A stretch of 64,000 bases of DNA, taken from assembly GCA_024743115.1 (NCBI GenBank), contig JANSXC010000004.1, positions 62,001 to 126,000 on the forward strand, read 5' to 3'. Position numbers and translations under genes: made by a program. The notes under the pieces are model-generated. The model had not been told where the DNA came from. It made no database searches and worked only from the letters and a program-made list of their open reading frames with translations. Source of the stretch: a bacterium. Its GTDB lineage: Bacteria > Planctomycetota > UBA1135 > UBA2386. Positions 24,936 to 33,772 of this stretch are shown in pieces; positions within the stretch are counted from its first letter, which is position 1, and each line of letters begins with the position of its first letter.

Positions 24936-25321
24936 GACTCGCCTTCCGCCTTTGAGGAGCGGGTCGTGCGTTCTCGTGTGACGCGCGCTCGGCGCTTGCG
25001 AGACCTGCTTCGACGGCCTGGTTTACGGTCTTGCTGAGGGTCCGGGGTGGCCTCGGCGACGTGGTCGATCGCCTTCTGCTCCTGCTTCTCGTAGCGGCCC
25101 ATGTAGGAGCGCAGGGCGTCCAGGGTTTCCTTCGACTGTTCGGTGTTGACCCGGAGCTCCAGGCCGCAGCTTGCGCACTGGATCGGTTGGCCGGACAGCA
25201 GTGCCGCAGCTTCGATGACGATTCTCTGACCGCATTGAGGGCACGGCATTCCGGGCGCTCGCAGGTTCGAACGCCTCAGATTGGTCGGCGCGCGACCTTG
25301 GCCCGGCGAGTCACTCGCCAT
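24932..25321 (-). CDS. Small zinc-ribbon protein
   Basis: 129 residues. Two CxxC knuckles (CPQCGQRIVIEAAALLSG...CASCGLELRV, about 27-58) form a zinc ribbon. A helical linker (about 60-90) and a strongly basic Arg/Lys/Ser tail (RRSRSRKRRARVTRERTTR) follow, suggesting nucleic-acid or acidic-polymer binding. It overlaps the upstream DUF2589 gene by 11 bases and the downstream gene by 4, so it is part of the operon. No family name can be given. Confidence 0.65.
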   Translation of the reverse strand: MASDSPGQGRAPTNLRRSNLRAPGMPCPQCGQRIVIEAAALLSGQPIQCASCGLELRVNTEQSKETLDALRSYMGRYEKQEQKAIDHVAEATPDPQQDRKPGRRSRSRKRRARVTRERTTRSSKAEGES

Positions 25322-25901
25322 TGGTCTCGTCCTGCAGGCTCAGCTCAGCGACGTTCAGCAGTCGTTCGATGCCGATCGGGAAGTCTGCTTGACCGATCTG
25401 GACCTGAACCTGGAGGTCGGCGTTGGATTTGGTGTCGTTCGTCGAGCGACTGGACGATCGACCCTGTCGTTTGCTGACCAGCCTCGTGGCGAGTTTGGGC
25501 TTCTTCTTGGGGGTGGCGCCCGGGGATCGAGCGGCCAGGCGTTCCCTGAACGTGGTCGGTGTCGGGCTGGCCGCCGCGGTCGACGCGGACTTTGCGATCG
25601 TGTGATGTTCGACGTTCAGGTCGAAAGCGAGCGTCGCCGACTCGATCGTGAGCATCGGAATCGGCACGAGCGTGATGATCGGCATCGAGATCCGATGGAC
25701 TCGGCTCGTGCCATCGGTGTCGCGTCGCTCCATCTCGAACGTGACCATGCGGAGCTTCATCGATCCGTCTGGTTGCCGGTCGAAGCCTACGGACTCGATG
25801 AACTCCGCCGTCTTTTCCGCGCCCTCGGCTTCCGCCTCGATCAGCGCCGTCAGTTGCGCTCCGATGAGCGATCCAAATTCGAGTGCTTGTGCCATCGACA
25901 T
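25311..25901 (-). CDS. DUF2589-family protein (second paralogue)
   Basis: 196 residues from ATG 25901, preceded by AAGGAG at a nine-base spacing. The family core is the N-terminal helix EFGSLIGAQLTALIEAEAEGA..TAEFIESVGF, the strand motif ISMPIITLVPIPMLTIESATLAFDLNV and the C-terminal ADFPIGIERLLNVAEL. These three blocks align with the paralogue two genes upstream. A basic Ser/Arg/Lys-rich insertion (about 110-165) is unique to this copy. DUF2589 proteins have no assigned function as far as I know. There is no signal peptide or membrane segment. Confidence 0.75.
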   Translation of the reverse strand: MSMAQALEFGSLIGAQLTALIEAEAEGAEKTAEFIESVGFDRQPDGSMKLRMVTFEMERRDTDGTSRVHRISMPIITLVPIPMLTIESATLAFDLNVEHHTIAKSASTAAASPTPTTFRERLAARSPGATPKKKPKLATRLVSKRQGRSSSRSTNDTKSNADLQVQVQIGQADFPIGIERLLNVAELSLQDETNGE

Positions 25902-25917
25902 TCGTTGAGTCTCCTTC

Positions 25918-26607
25918 TCAGCCCTCGGTCAGTCGAAACTCCGTTTCCCCGTCGTCGTCTTCGACTTCGACCCAGCGTGACTCGCTCAAGTCGACATCGA
26001 ACTTGACGGTCGAAATCTTCTCGGGCGTCAGTGTTTCCAACGCGCTCTTGCCCACGATCAGCGATGGGGTCCTGGCTTGTGGCCTTGCTGCTGCGGAAAC
26101 CCCGGAGTTGGCAGCGGTCAGTCGTTCGGTGACCTTCGAGCGGAGGGTCGGCGACAGCTGCACGTTGTTGCGTTCCAATGCGCCGAACACGGCTCGATTC
26201 GCTTCTTCGAGCCGGACGGAGGCCGGCCGGTTGGCGTTCGTGGTCAGCGCCGTCTTGCTCGATTCCTCGGCCAGTGTGGCGAGGACGCGGCGCTGCTGAT
26301 TGGAGCCCGCTGCTGTTCGGAAAGCCGTGCTGCCCATGAGAAACGTGCGCAGGCTCCTGGCGCCCTGCTGCGCGGCCCTGGCTTGTGGTTCGGATACAGG
26401 AGGAGCCGCTTCGATCGAGCCATCGTCGAACGCGATGCGCAACTCCACCGAGACGTTGGTGATGTTGAGCGCAGGCACGCTCATCGCCCGCAGAGTGGGA
26501 TCCTCGCGGTAGGTCTTGGCGTAGTCTGCTGCGAGAGCGTCCGCCTCTGCGCGCGCAGCTATCAGGTCGCCGAGGATCGAGTCGACGAGTACCTTGAGGT
26601 CACCCAT
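25918..26607 (-). CDS. Hypothetical protein between the DUF2589 paralogues
   Basis: 229 residues. The start lies 21 bases after the upstream stop, and a 16-base gap precedes the next gene. The N-terminal helix MGDLKVLVDSILGDLIAARAEADALAADYAKTY precedes SVPALNITNVSVELRIAFDDG, a strand block that resembles the VPxLxI...LxF core of its DUF2589 neighbours and may mark a diverged relative. The middle is Ala/Thr-rich and low in hydrophobics. The acidic C-terminus (DVDLSESRWVEVEDDDGETEF) contrasts with the basic zinc-ribbon partner. Function unknown. Confidence 0.65.
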   Translation of the reverse strand: MGDLKVLVDSILGDLIAARAEADALAADYAKTYREDPTLRAMSVPALNITNVSVELRIAFDDGSIEAAPPVSEPQARAAQQGARSLRTFLMGSTAFRTAAGSNQQRRVLATLAEESSKTALTTNANRPASVRLEEANRAVFGALERNNVQLSPTLRSKVTERLTAANSGVSAAARPQARTPSLIVGKSALETLTPEKISTVKFDVDLSESRWVEVEDDDGETEFRLTEG

Positions 26608-26628
26608 TGGAGCGCCTGGTGCTGTCGA

Positions 26629-27219
26629 TCACTGCGAAGATGGCGGCTCGGTGATCGAGCTCTCCAGGATGTCCAACACGCGGCTCATGCCGGCAGGGAT
26701 GTCGTCCTGCACGGCGCGAACGTTGATGTTGATCGTGTGCTCCGTCTTGTAGCGATTCGATGTTGCTGACGACGACGAGTGCTTCGTGCTGACCGACGCC
26801 TTGAAGCCCACCTTCACGGGTGAGAGAAACGACTTGTAGCTGATGCTGAGCGATGCGTCGGCCTCTACCGAGGTGTCCCGCTTCTTCGTGCGCAGCATTT
26901 CTTCCGTGATCTTCGACGTGAAGTCGATCGTCATGTCGTCGATCCGGAGGAACGGGATCGGCACGATCGTGAGCAGCGGCACGGTCAGCGTGGCATCCCG
27001 CTCGGTGCCATCGTTCGTGTCGCGCTTCTTGTAGCTGAACTGGACCTGGCGAACCGGTCCGAACTCGGCGTCGTCGCCGTCCGTTTCGAAGCCGATCGAG
27101 CGAATGAAGTCGACCGTCGACTGTGCAGCCAGTGCCTGGGCTTCGACCGCGGCCGTCATCGGGGCGCCGATGAGCGTGCCGTACGGGATCGATCCAAGAA
27201 CGCGATTTGCGTAGCTCAT
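26629..27219 (-). CDS. DUF2589-family protein (first gene of the operon)
   Basis: 196 residues from ATG 27219, with AAGGAG eight bases upstream. The core blocks are PYGTLIGAPMTAAVEAQALAA..TVDFIRSIGF (about 12-46), VPLLTIVPIPFLRIDDMTIDF (about 80-102) and DDIPAGMSRVLDILESSI near the C-terminus, all shared with the paralogue at 25311-25901. Predicted secondary structure is an N-terminal helix followed by mostly strands. It leads an operon of five closely packed genes. No export signal is present, so the product acts in the cytoplasm or in a particle assembled there. Confidence 0.75.
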   Translation of the reverse strand: MSYANRVLGSIPYGTLIGAPMTAAVEAQALAAQSTVDFIRSIGFETDGDDAEFGPVRQVQFSYKKRDTNDGTERDATLTVPLLTIVPIPFLRIDDMTIDFTSKITEEMLRTKKRDTSVEADASLSISYKSFLSPVKVGFKASVSTKHSSSSATSNRYKTEHTININVRAVQDDIPAGMSRVLDILESSITEPPSSQ

Positions 27220-27422
27220 GATTCTTGCTCCTTCTGCTTCGGCCTGTCGAGTCGAAAGTCGACCCGCAGATGCCGCTGCCTTTTCGCCTGCGATCGCATT
27301 GCAACCGCAGCTCGCCCAACCCTAGCGGAGACGGGCTCGGGTCGCAAGCGGGGCGGGCCGACCGGCGGCCGGCTTGCCCCGAGTGGGCGAGCTTCTCACG
27401 CTCTGCCAGGCTGCACCGCGGT

Positions 27423-27890
27423 CTACGCCAGCATCGACCGCAGCATCCACGCCGTCTTCTCGTGCACGTCGATCCGCCGCGTCAGCAGGTCCAGCGTGGC
27501 CTGGTCGTTGGCGTCTTCGGCGGTCGGGAAGATGCTGCGGGCGGTGCGGACGACGGCTTCGTGGCCGAGGACGAGGAGGCGGGTCATCTCCTCGGCGGTC
27601 GGCACGCCTTCTTCCTCTTCGATCGACTTGAGTTTGCTGAACGCGGCGTAGCTGCCCGGGGCGGGGTGGCCGAGGGAGCGAATGCGTTCGGCGACCTCGT
27701 CGACGGCGAGAGCGAGTTCGTTGTAGTGCGTCTCGAACATCGTGTGCAGCGTGTTGAACTGCGGACCCGTGACGTTCCAGTGGAAGTTGTGGGTCTTGAG
27801 GTAGAGGGTGTAGGAGTCGGCGAGCAGCTTGCCGAGGCCGTCTGCGATGGCCTGACGCTGCGCGTCGGGGATGCCGATGTCGATCTTCAT
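27423..27890 (-). CDS. dps: Dps-family ferritin-like DNA-protection protein
   Basis: 155 residues, normal Dps length. Ferroxidase-site residues of the inter-subunit type are visible: H37 in NFHWNVTG, H49 in TLHTMF, D64 and E68 in [10 protein letters not shown]. Dps forms a 12-subunit shell that stores iron, consumes hydrogen peroxide and can coat DNA in stationary phase. The N-terminus is short with only a few Lys/Arg, so strong DNA binding is uncertain. It is divergent from the DoxX gene; regulation by OxyR/Fur-like factors is usual for the family but no site is recognised here. Confidence 0.95.
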   Translation of the reverse strand: MKIDIGIPDAQRQAIADGLGKLLADSYTLYLKTHNFHWNVTGPQFNTLHTMFETHYNELALAVDEVAERIRSLGHPAPGSYAAFSKLKSIEEEEGVPTAEEMTRLLVLGHEAVVRTARSIFPTAEDANDQATLDLLTRRIDVHEKTAWMLRSMLA

Positions 27891-27989
27891 GACGGTGCAT
27901 CATGGGGTCGCGGCTGGCCGCTCTCAAGCTGACGGTCCACGAGGGAGAACTTGGTTTCGGCGGTGCGGGTCGTGGCGCATGATCCCGCC

Positions 27990-28385
27990 ATGCTCGACAA
28001 GACCCTCGCGCCTCATGGCGGCCGTGCCTACGTGCTACTCCGCTTCGTCGTCGGCCTGCTGTTCGCCATGCACGGGGTGCAGAAGGTGTTCGGCTACCTG
28101 GCGGATGCGCCCAAGGAGATGTTCACCCAGATCTGGATCGGCGGCGTGATCGAACTCGCGACGGGTGCGCTCGTGGCCGTCGGGTTGTTCACGCGTTGGG
28201 CTGCGTTCCTCGCGAGCGGCACGATGGCGGTGGCCTACTTCCAGTTCCACTGGCCCTTCGTGTTCGATCAGTCGGCGTGGCCGATCGTCAACGAGGGCGA
28301 GCTCGCGGTCGTCTACTGCTTCCTCTTCCTCTACATCGCGTGCCAGGGCAACTGGGCGGGCCCGGGCAAGAAGAAGGGCGACTGA
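27990..28385 (+). CDS. DoxX-family membrane protein
   Basis: 131 residues from ATG 27990 (an upstream TTG frame start gives 13 extra residues and is less likely). Four hydrophobic segments follow the DoxX pattern: YVLLRFVVGLLFAMHGVQKVFGYL, IGGVIELATGALVAVGLF, WAAFLASGTMAVAYFQFHW and GELAVVYCFLFLYIACQG. The conserved HGxQK and FHW motifs are present. DoxX proteins are inner-membrane proteins linked to thiol or quinone redox balance in several bacteria; the exact role here is unknown. Confidence 0.9.
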   Translation: MLDKTLAPHGGRAYVLLRFVVGLLFAMHGVQKVFGYLADAPKEMFTQIWIGGVIELATGALVAVGLFTRWAAFLASGTMAVAYFQFHWPFVFDQSAWPIVNEGELAVVYCFLFLYIACQGNWAGPGKKKGD

Positions 28386-28391
28386 ACGTCG

Positions 28392-28940
28392 TCAGCTCGT
28401 CTGTCGGATGTAGTCGACGAGTGCGCGACCGATGCCGCGCACGCGCTTCTCGGTGCCCTCGTCGTTGCAGCGGCCTTCCTCGTCGAACACGCGCTGCACG
28501 CCCGCGACCGACACGACGCCCGGCAGCACCATCGCGCCGACGTGCGAGCAGATGCTGCGCAGCTGCTCGAGCGACTTGATCGCGCCGATCACGCCTGCCG
28601 CGACGCCGAGCAGCGCGACCGGCTTACCTGCGAGCGTGGACGGGAAGCCGAGGTTCTCGATCACGCACTTGAGTGCGCTGCTGACGCTGCCGTGATACTC
28701 GGGTGTCGTCATCAGGACACCGGTCGCGTTCTGGATGCGTTCCTGGATGTCGTTCGACGATGCTGTTGCGGACTCGACGCCAGGGAAGGGCAGGTCGAGC
28801 TCGGCGGGGTCGATGACGTCGACGGTTACGCCGTCGAGGCTATTCAGCTCCTGAATCGCGAGGTTGGCGGCCTTCTTGGTGTAGCTGCCGGGACGGACGG
28901 TGCCGATGATGACGGCGATACGAATGGGATTGGCGGGCAT
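28392..28940 (-). CDS. NADPH-dependent FMN reductase family protein
   Basis: 182 residues with a flavodoxin-like fold. The phosphate-binding loop is IIGTVRPGSYTKKAA (about 11-25) and the flavin-contacting loop is MTTPEYHGSVSSALKCVIENL (about 77-97). These motifs define the NADPH:FMN/quinone/azo reductase (SsuE/ChrR-like) group. The gene is convergent with the DoxX gene, ending six bases away, and lies upstream on the same strand from nothing obviously related. Likely cytoplasmic; substrate (quinone, chromate, flavin) cannot be distinguished. Confidence 0.9.
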   Translation of the reverse strand: MPANPIRIAVIIGTVRPGSYTKKAANLAIQELNSLDGVTVDVIDPAELDLPFPGVESATASSNDIQERIQNATGVLMTTPEYHGSVSSALKCVIENLGFPSTLAGKPVALLGVAAGVIGAIKSLEQLRSICSHVGAMVLPGVVSVAGVQRVFDEEGRCNDEGTEKRVRGIGRALVDYIRQTS

Positions 28941-28994
28941 GGATTCGTTTGACGGAGCATCGTCGACAGGCGGTAAGAACGGGGCGGGCTGCGT

Positions 28995-30446
28995 TCAGCG
29001 TGCGTCGACGAAACGGTCGAAGAACGCAAACACATCGCCGAGGGCGACCTGCACGATGCCGAAGTGCTCGGTGTTTTCGTACTCGCGATAGGTCAGTTCC
29101 TCGACCTTCGCAAGCTCTAGTGCGTCCCGCAGCCGGCGCGCGTTGTTGCGCGCGAAGTCGCGGTCGCCAGGGGCGAGGAAGATCGGCAGCTTTTGCAGTT
29201 CGGCGCTCGGTCGGCTGCTGCCGCCACCGCCCAACAATGCGATGGCGCGGTAGGTCGTCGGGCTGGCCGAGGCGTGGCGCATGAGCATGCCGGCGCCCAT
29301 CGAGTGGCCGACGGCGTAGACCCGTTGTCGATCGACGGGATAGTGATCGGCGAGCGCCGCGATGAGTTTCACCGGGTCGGCCCCACGGCCGAGGCCCGCG
29401 CGTGGGGCGAGCAGCAGCCAACCACGTTCTTCGCACAGGCGCACGACCTTGCCGGCACCGTAGGCGTCGAAGAACAGGTTCTCGGAGCCGCCTGCGCCGT
29501 GGAGTGCGAGGACGAGAGGAATCTTGTCGTCCTTGCCTTTGGGGTTCTTCGGCACGAGCAGGCGGTTGGCGACGCTCGTACTGCCGGCGCGCAACCAGAC
29601 GCGGAAGTCGCCGGGGCGATCGATCGAAAGCAGTGGCTGTCCCTTGGCCAGAGCTTCGACCTCGCCGAGATGGCGAGTCGCGAAGATGTCGGTCTCGCGC
29701 GTGCCGCCGCGGGCGAGCGTGCGCAGCACGCGCGCGAGACCGCGGGCGGTCGCGGTCGGCGTGGACGTGGCCTTCGCCTTCCTCGTCGGCGCCAGCGCCG
29801 TCATGCGATCGTCGAGGTTGCGCGCGCACGACAACACCTGACGCTGCATCGTGACGGCGCGGTTGCCGCTCGAGATTTCGATGAGCAGCGTGTGGTCGCC
29901 GGGTTGTTCGACCTTCAGCGGCAGTTCGCCGCGGAGGGGCACCTCCGTGATCGCGATCTCGAACGGCTGCTGCAGGTCCTTGCCGGCGCCATCCACCAGC
30001 CGTAACCGCAGTTTCGCATGAGGCGCGATGCCGTCCTCGAAGGTGTCTGCGGCATCGACGGGGTAGGCGGCGAGCAACTCGAACTCGACGGCGTCCGCGC
30101 CCACGTCGACGAAACGCCGGCCAAGCCGCAGTGACAGCGATTCGGCCCAGTCGCGCACCGGGTCGTCGGGCGCGTCGGGTTCGAGTGCGCGGCGCGCGCG
30201 GTCGATGTGGCGTGCCACTTCGTCGAGCTTGATGCCGAAGAACGATTGCACCGCGGTCGCCAGGGGTTCGCACGCGCGATCCCGCATCGCCGCGTCGCTG
30301 AGGTGGGTTTCGAAGGCCGATTCGAACGCGCGCACCCGCAGGCCGAGTTCGTAGCGCACGTCCTGGGCGGTGACCCCGCCCGACAGGCTGCCGGCGGCCG
30401 CGAGCGCGGTAGCGAGGGCGGCGGGAGAGGTTGCGCGCGGTAGCAT
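28995..30446 (-). CDS. Secreted alpha/beta-hydrolase (esterase/PHB-depolymerase-like)
   Basis: 483 residues from ATG 30446, which gives a signal peptide (MLPRATSPAALATALAAAGSLSGGVTAQ). The first 280 residues form a beta-rich and helical extension with no clear family. The catalytic domain starts near 315 (IPLVLALHGAGGSENLFFDAYG). It has the oxyanion-hole HGAGG, the nucleophile in VGHSMGAGM, the acid probably Asp in LAPGDRDFA and the His in NTEHFG. This order is typical of secreted feruloyl/PHB-type esterases. The natural ester is unknown. Confidence 0.8.
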   Translation of the reverse strand: MLPRATSPAALATALAAAGSLSGGVTAQDVRYELGLRVRAFESAFETHLSDAAMRDRACEPLATAVQSFFGIKLDEVARHIDRARRALEPDAPDDPVRDWAESLSLRLGRRFVDVGADAVEFELLAAYPVDAADTFEDGIAPHAKLRLRLVDGAGKDLQQPFEIAITEVPLRGELPLKVEQPGDHTLLIEISSGNRAVTMQRQVLSCARNLDDRMTALAPTRKAKATSTPTATARGLARVLRTLARGGTRETDIFATRHLGEVEALAKGQPLLSIDRPGDFRVWLRAGSTSVANRLLVPKNPKGKDDKIPLVLALHGAGGSENLFFDAYGAGKVVRLCEERGWLLLAPRAGLGRGADPVKLIAALADHYPVDRQRVYAVGHSMGAGMLMRHASASPTTYRAIALLGGGGSSRPSAELQKLPIFLAPGDRDFARNNARRLRDALELAKVEELTYREYENTEHFGIVQVALGDVFAFFDRFVDAR

Positions 30447-30553
30447 GGCCGCAGAGTAGCCAGCCCGAAGCGGCGGGTGTCGCGCCACGTGAGAATCACG
30501 CTTTCGGCGCAAGGGGGGGCGAACGCGCACGGCTTCCGTCGTAGGCTCGGGTC

Positions 30554-32098
30554 GTGCTCCGATCGCCTGTGACTCCAGCCTCCATGATCCCGCCGCCGGA
30601 CCCTTCGGCTCGCACGATTCGCAGCTCGGCGATTCCCATGGCCGTAGGCTTCACCGCACTCCTGGCTGCAGGATGCACGGTCGGTCCGGACTACGTGCCG
30701 CCGGACCTCGAGGTGCCGGAGCGCTGGCGGCAGGCGATGCCCGCTGTCGAAGCGGCGGCGGCCGGGCAACAGGCGGGCCGGGCGGAGGGCCAGCAGCAGA
30801 CCGAGACCGTGCGCGACACCGAGATCGACGGCGCGTGGTGGGAAGGCTTCGGCGATCCGATGCTGACCGACCTCGTGCGACGGGCTGCGGCTGGCAACCC
30901 GTCGCTGCGGGTCGCGTTCACACGGATCCAGCAGTCGCGCGCGATCGTCCAGCAGGTTTCGGGGCAGTATCAGCCCGACATCGATGCCAATGGTGGCTAC
31001 TCGCGGTCGCGCGACAGCGCCAGGGTCAGTCCGTTCCCCGTGCAGACCCTGGACACCTGGAACGTCGGGGTCGGCGCGTTCTGGGAGATCGATCTCTTCG
31101 GGCGGATTCGGCGCTCGGTCGAGTCGGCGGACGCGGCGTTCGAGGCGGCGGCGGAGGACTACAACGACGTGCTGCGGGTGCTGCAGGCGGAGGTCGCCGA
31201 GGCCTACGTGCAGCTGCGGACATTGCAGCGGCGGATCCTGCTGCTGCGGCAGAACGTCGACCTGCAGCGCGAGAGCCGTGACCTTGCGAAGGCGCGCTTC
31301 GAGACGGAGATCGCGCCCGAGCTCGACGTGTTCCAGGCGGAGTCGAACCTCGCCAACACCGAAGCGCAGATGCCGGGCCTGGAGTTGCAGCTTGCGCAGG
31401 TGCGCCATCGCATCGCGGTGCTGCTCGGGGAGCATGCCGGATCACTCGACGAAGAGCTGTCCGCGCCGCAGCCGTTGCCGAAAGTGCCGGCGGAGATCGA
31501 GGTCGGCATCCCTGGCGAACTGTTGCGGCGGCGACCGGACGTGCGGCGGGCAGAGCGTCAACTCGCGTCGCAGACCGCGCGCATCGGTGCGACCGAGTCT
31601 CAGCTCTATCCGCAGCTCGAACTCACGGCGGCGCTGAGCGGCGTCGCATTCGGGCTCGATCGGGTGTTAACGAATCAGAGCCGCGCCTGGAACGTCAGTC
31701 CGGGTGTGCGGCTCAACCTGTTCCAGGGCGGTCGTATCCGCGCGGCGATCCGCGAGGAGGAGGCGCTCACCGAAGCAGCGCTGATCGGCTACGAGAACAC
31801 GGTGTTGCTCGCGGTCGAGGAGACCGAGAACGCGATCGCAGCCCTGCGGTTGCGGCGGGAGCAGCGCCTGGCGTTGGCCCGTGTCGTCACCGCGGCGGCG
31901 CGGTCGTCCGAGTTGGCGCGCGAGCTGTACAAGCAGGGTTTGCGCAGTTTTCAGAACGTGCTCGATGCAGAGCGCACGCGGTCGCAGGCGCAGGATGCGC
32001 TCGCGGACCTCGAGGGCGCGGAGGTCGCGGCAGCCATCCGGCTGTATCGCGCGCTGGGGGGCGGTTGGCGGCAAGCAACGGAATCGGATCCGGAATGA
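30554..32098 (+). CDS. TolC-like outer-membrane efflux lipoprotein (NodT/OprM type)
   Basis: 514 residues from GTG 30554; ATG 30584 is equally possible. The lipobox ALLAAGC is followed by TVGPDYVPPDLEVPERWR, the standard NodT/OprM N-terminus. Two long coiled-coil repeats carry LLRRRPDVRRAERQLASQTARIGATESQLYPQLELTA and NLFQGGRIRAAIREEEA, the outer-membrane factor hallmarks. It is the outer-membrane channel of the tripartite pump encoded by the next two genes and overlaps the adaptor gene by ATGA. Its membrane anchor is a lipidated Cys. Confidence 0.94.
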   Translation: MLRSPVTPASMIPPPDPSARTIRSSAIPMAVGFTALLAAGCTVGPDYVPPDLEVPERWRQAMPAVEAAAAGQQAGRAEGQQQTETVRDTEIDGAWWEGFGDPMLTDLVRRAAAGNPSLRVAFTRIQQSRAIVQQVSGQYQPDIDANGGYSRSRDSARVSPFPVQTLDTWNVGVGAFWEIDLFGRIRRSVESADAAFEAAAEDYNDVLRVLQAEVAEAYVQLRTLQRRILLLRQNVDLQRESRDLAKARFETEIAPELDVFQAESNLANTEAQMPGLELQLAQVRHRIAVLLGEHAGSLDEELSAPQPLPKVPAEIEVGIPGELLRRRPDVRRAERQLASQTARIGATESQLYPQLELTAALSGVAFGLDRVLTNQSRAWNVSPGVRLNLFQGGRIRAAIREEEALTEAALIGYENTVLLAVEETENAIAALRLRREQRLALARVVTAAARSSELARELYKQGLRSFQNVLDAERTRSQAQDALADLEGAEVAAAIRLYRALGGGWRQATESDPE

Positions 32099-33765
32099 CG
32101 ATGTCACGACGAAGGAAGGCTCGGAGCGCGCTCGCGACGAGCGCGTTCGGGATCGGTTGTCTCGCGGCCCTCGGCAGCGGGTGTTCGAAAGAAGTCCTCG
32201 AAGCCGCGCCGCCCGTGCCGCGCGCGGTCCACGCCGTGGAGCAGGTCGTGCGCGATCCCTCGCGGCGTTTGCGGATCGCGGGTGTGGCCGGCGCCTGGAA
32301 GCGTGAGACGCTGTCGCTCCAGGTTGGTGGGCGCATCGTCTGGGTGACCGAGCCCGAGAAGAGCGTGACCGGGCCGACCATCGACGAAGCGTTCTTGCCG
32401 GGGCGTGATGGCACGGTGATCGCGCGCGTGGATCCCGAGCGCTACCAGAGTGCGCTCGATGCGGCCAAGGCGAGCCACGCCGCGGCCAAGGCGCGGCTCG
32501 AAGCGACGCGCCAGCAGCTCGAAGAGGTGTTGCCGCAGGACGAGGCGAAGGCCGAGACCGAACTCAAACGCGCGACGGATAATCGCGATCGCATCCGGCG
32601 AGCGGTCGAACGCAACGCGGTGGCGGGCACCGACCTCACGAATGCAGAGGCGGCGGTCAAGACCGCGCAGGCCAACCTCGAATCCGTGCGCGGTCGGTTG
32701 CGAGCGCAGCGCAGTGAGCTCGCGGGGCTGAAGGCGCAGGTCGACCAGGCCGAGCAGGCCGAGCGCAGCGCGGCGCTCGATCTGCGTGACACGGAGCTGC
32801 GCGCGCCGTTCACGGGTCGCATCACGCAGGTCCACGTCGTGCCCGGTGCGCTGGTGCAACCCGGCACGCCGATCGCGGAGCTCGTGATGATGGATCCGAT
32901 CAAGATCGATGTGACCGTTGCGACGTCGACGGCGCGCGAGATCGGCAACCAGGATCAGGGGCAGGTCTTCACCGAGGGCGACGACGAACCGCTCATCGCC
33001 AACCTCTACCAGCGCGATTCGATCACGGACAGCGCGACCCGAACCGTGCGCTTGACGCTGATCTGTCGCAATCCCGAGATCACGGCGGTTGCGGACGGCG
33101 CGCAGGTCGTCGAGGACGTGATCCCGCTCATCGAGTTCCCGGTGGGTGATCGTCGAGCGTGGTTCATCGAGCGACGTTGCGTCAAGCAGGACGACAGCGG
33201 CACGTTCGCGTGGCGCGTGATTGCCGAGGACCTGCGTCAGGTCACTGGCGAGGTCATCGACCTTCAGCGCATGCCCATCGAGCTCGGCGAGGCGCGCAAG
33301 GATTTCGTCGGGCTCTACCAGTTCTTCGAGGTCGTGCCGTCGGCCGACATGCGGCCGTTGCTCGCCGAGGTCGAGGGTCTCACCGTCAAAAAGCTCATGT
33401 TCGGGCTCGGGGTGCCGAACGAATTCTCGGGCGGCAAGGCGATGATCGTGCGGCAGGACTGGCGGATGCGACCCGGGGACGTTGTCGAGGTGCAGCTCGC
33501 GCTCGACTCGGCGGGTGCTGGCGTCTACGTCCCGGCGTCGGCGATCGGTCACGAGGGCGAACAGGCGTTCGTCTATCTGGTACGCGACCGCGGCGGCGAG
33601 CAGGTGCTCGAGCGGGCCGACGTGACGATCAGCGGCCGGGTCGGCGCCGACGTCAGGATCGCCGACGATCTCATCGGCGAAGGGGCGCCGATCGTCGAGG
33701 GCGGCACGCATGTGCTGGAGCCCGGTGCCCGCGTGCAGACAGTCGCCGTCAAGCCGGCGCGTTGA
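32095..33765 (+). CDS. RND efflux periplasmic adaptor (membrane fusion protein), oversized
   Basis: 556 residues from ATG 32095, which overlaps the previous stop; most adaptors have 350-420. Lipobox candidate LAALGSGC near the N-terminus. The biotinyl-lipoyl half motif ETLSLQVGGRIVWV comes first, then the hairpin coiled coil (about 110-240, helices rich in Ala/Glu/Lys) and the second lipoyl half DTELRAPFTGRITQVHVVPGALVQPGTPIAEL. The beta-barrel and membrane-proximal parts are extended by about 150 residues (about 300-460) that I cannot assign. It links the RND permease and the outer-membrane channel. Confidence 0.9.
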   Translation: MTMSRRRKARSALATSAFGIGCLAALGSGCSKEVLEAAPPVPRAVHAVEQVVRDPSRRLRIAGVAGAWKRETLSLQVGGRIVWVTEPEKSVTGPTIDEAFLPGRDGTVIARVDPERYQSALDAAKASHAAAKARLEATRQQLEEVLPQDEAKAETELKRATDNRDRIRRAVERNAVAGTDLTNAEAAVKTAQANLESVRGRLRAQRSELAGLKAQVDQAEQAERSAALDLRDTELRAPFTGRITQVHVVPGALVQPGTPIAELVMMDPIKIDVTVATSTAREIGNQDQGQVFTEGDDEPLIANLYQRDSITDSATRTVRLTLICRNPEITAVADGAQVVEDVIPLIEFPVGDRRAWFIERRCVKQDDSGTFAWRVIAEDLRQVTGEVIDLQRMPIELGEARKDFVGLYQFFEVVPSADMRPLLAEVEGLTVKKLMFGLGVPNEFSGGKAMIVRQDWRMRPGDVVEVQLALDSAGAGVYVPASAIGHEGEQAFVYLVRDRGGEQVLERADVTISGRVGADVRIADDLIGEGAPIVEGGTHVLEPGARVQTVAVKPAR

Positions 33766-33772
33766 GGCGAAC

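Noticed and set aside
27290..27297. GCGATCGC palindrome before the DUF2589 operon
   Set aside because: A single 8-base palindrome of GC-rich composition, expected by chance and without a partner site.
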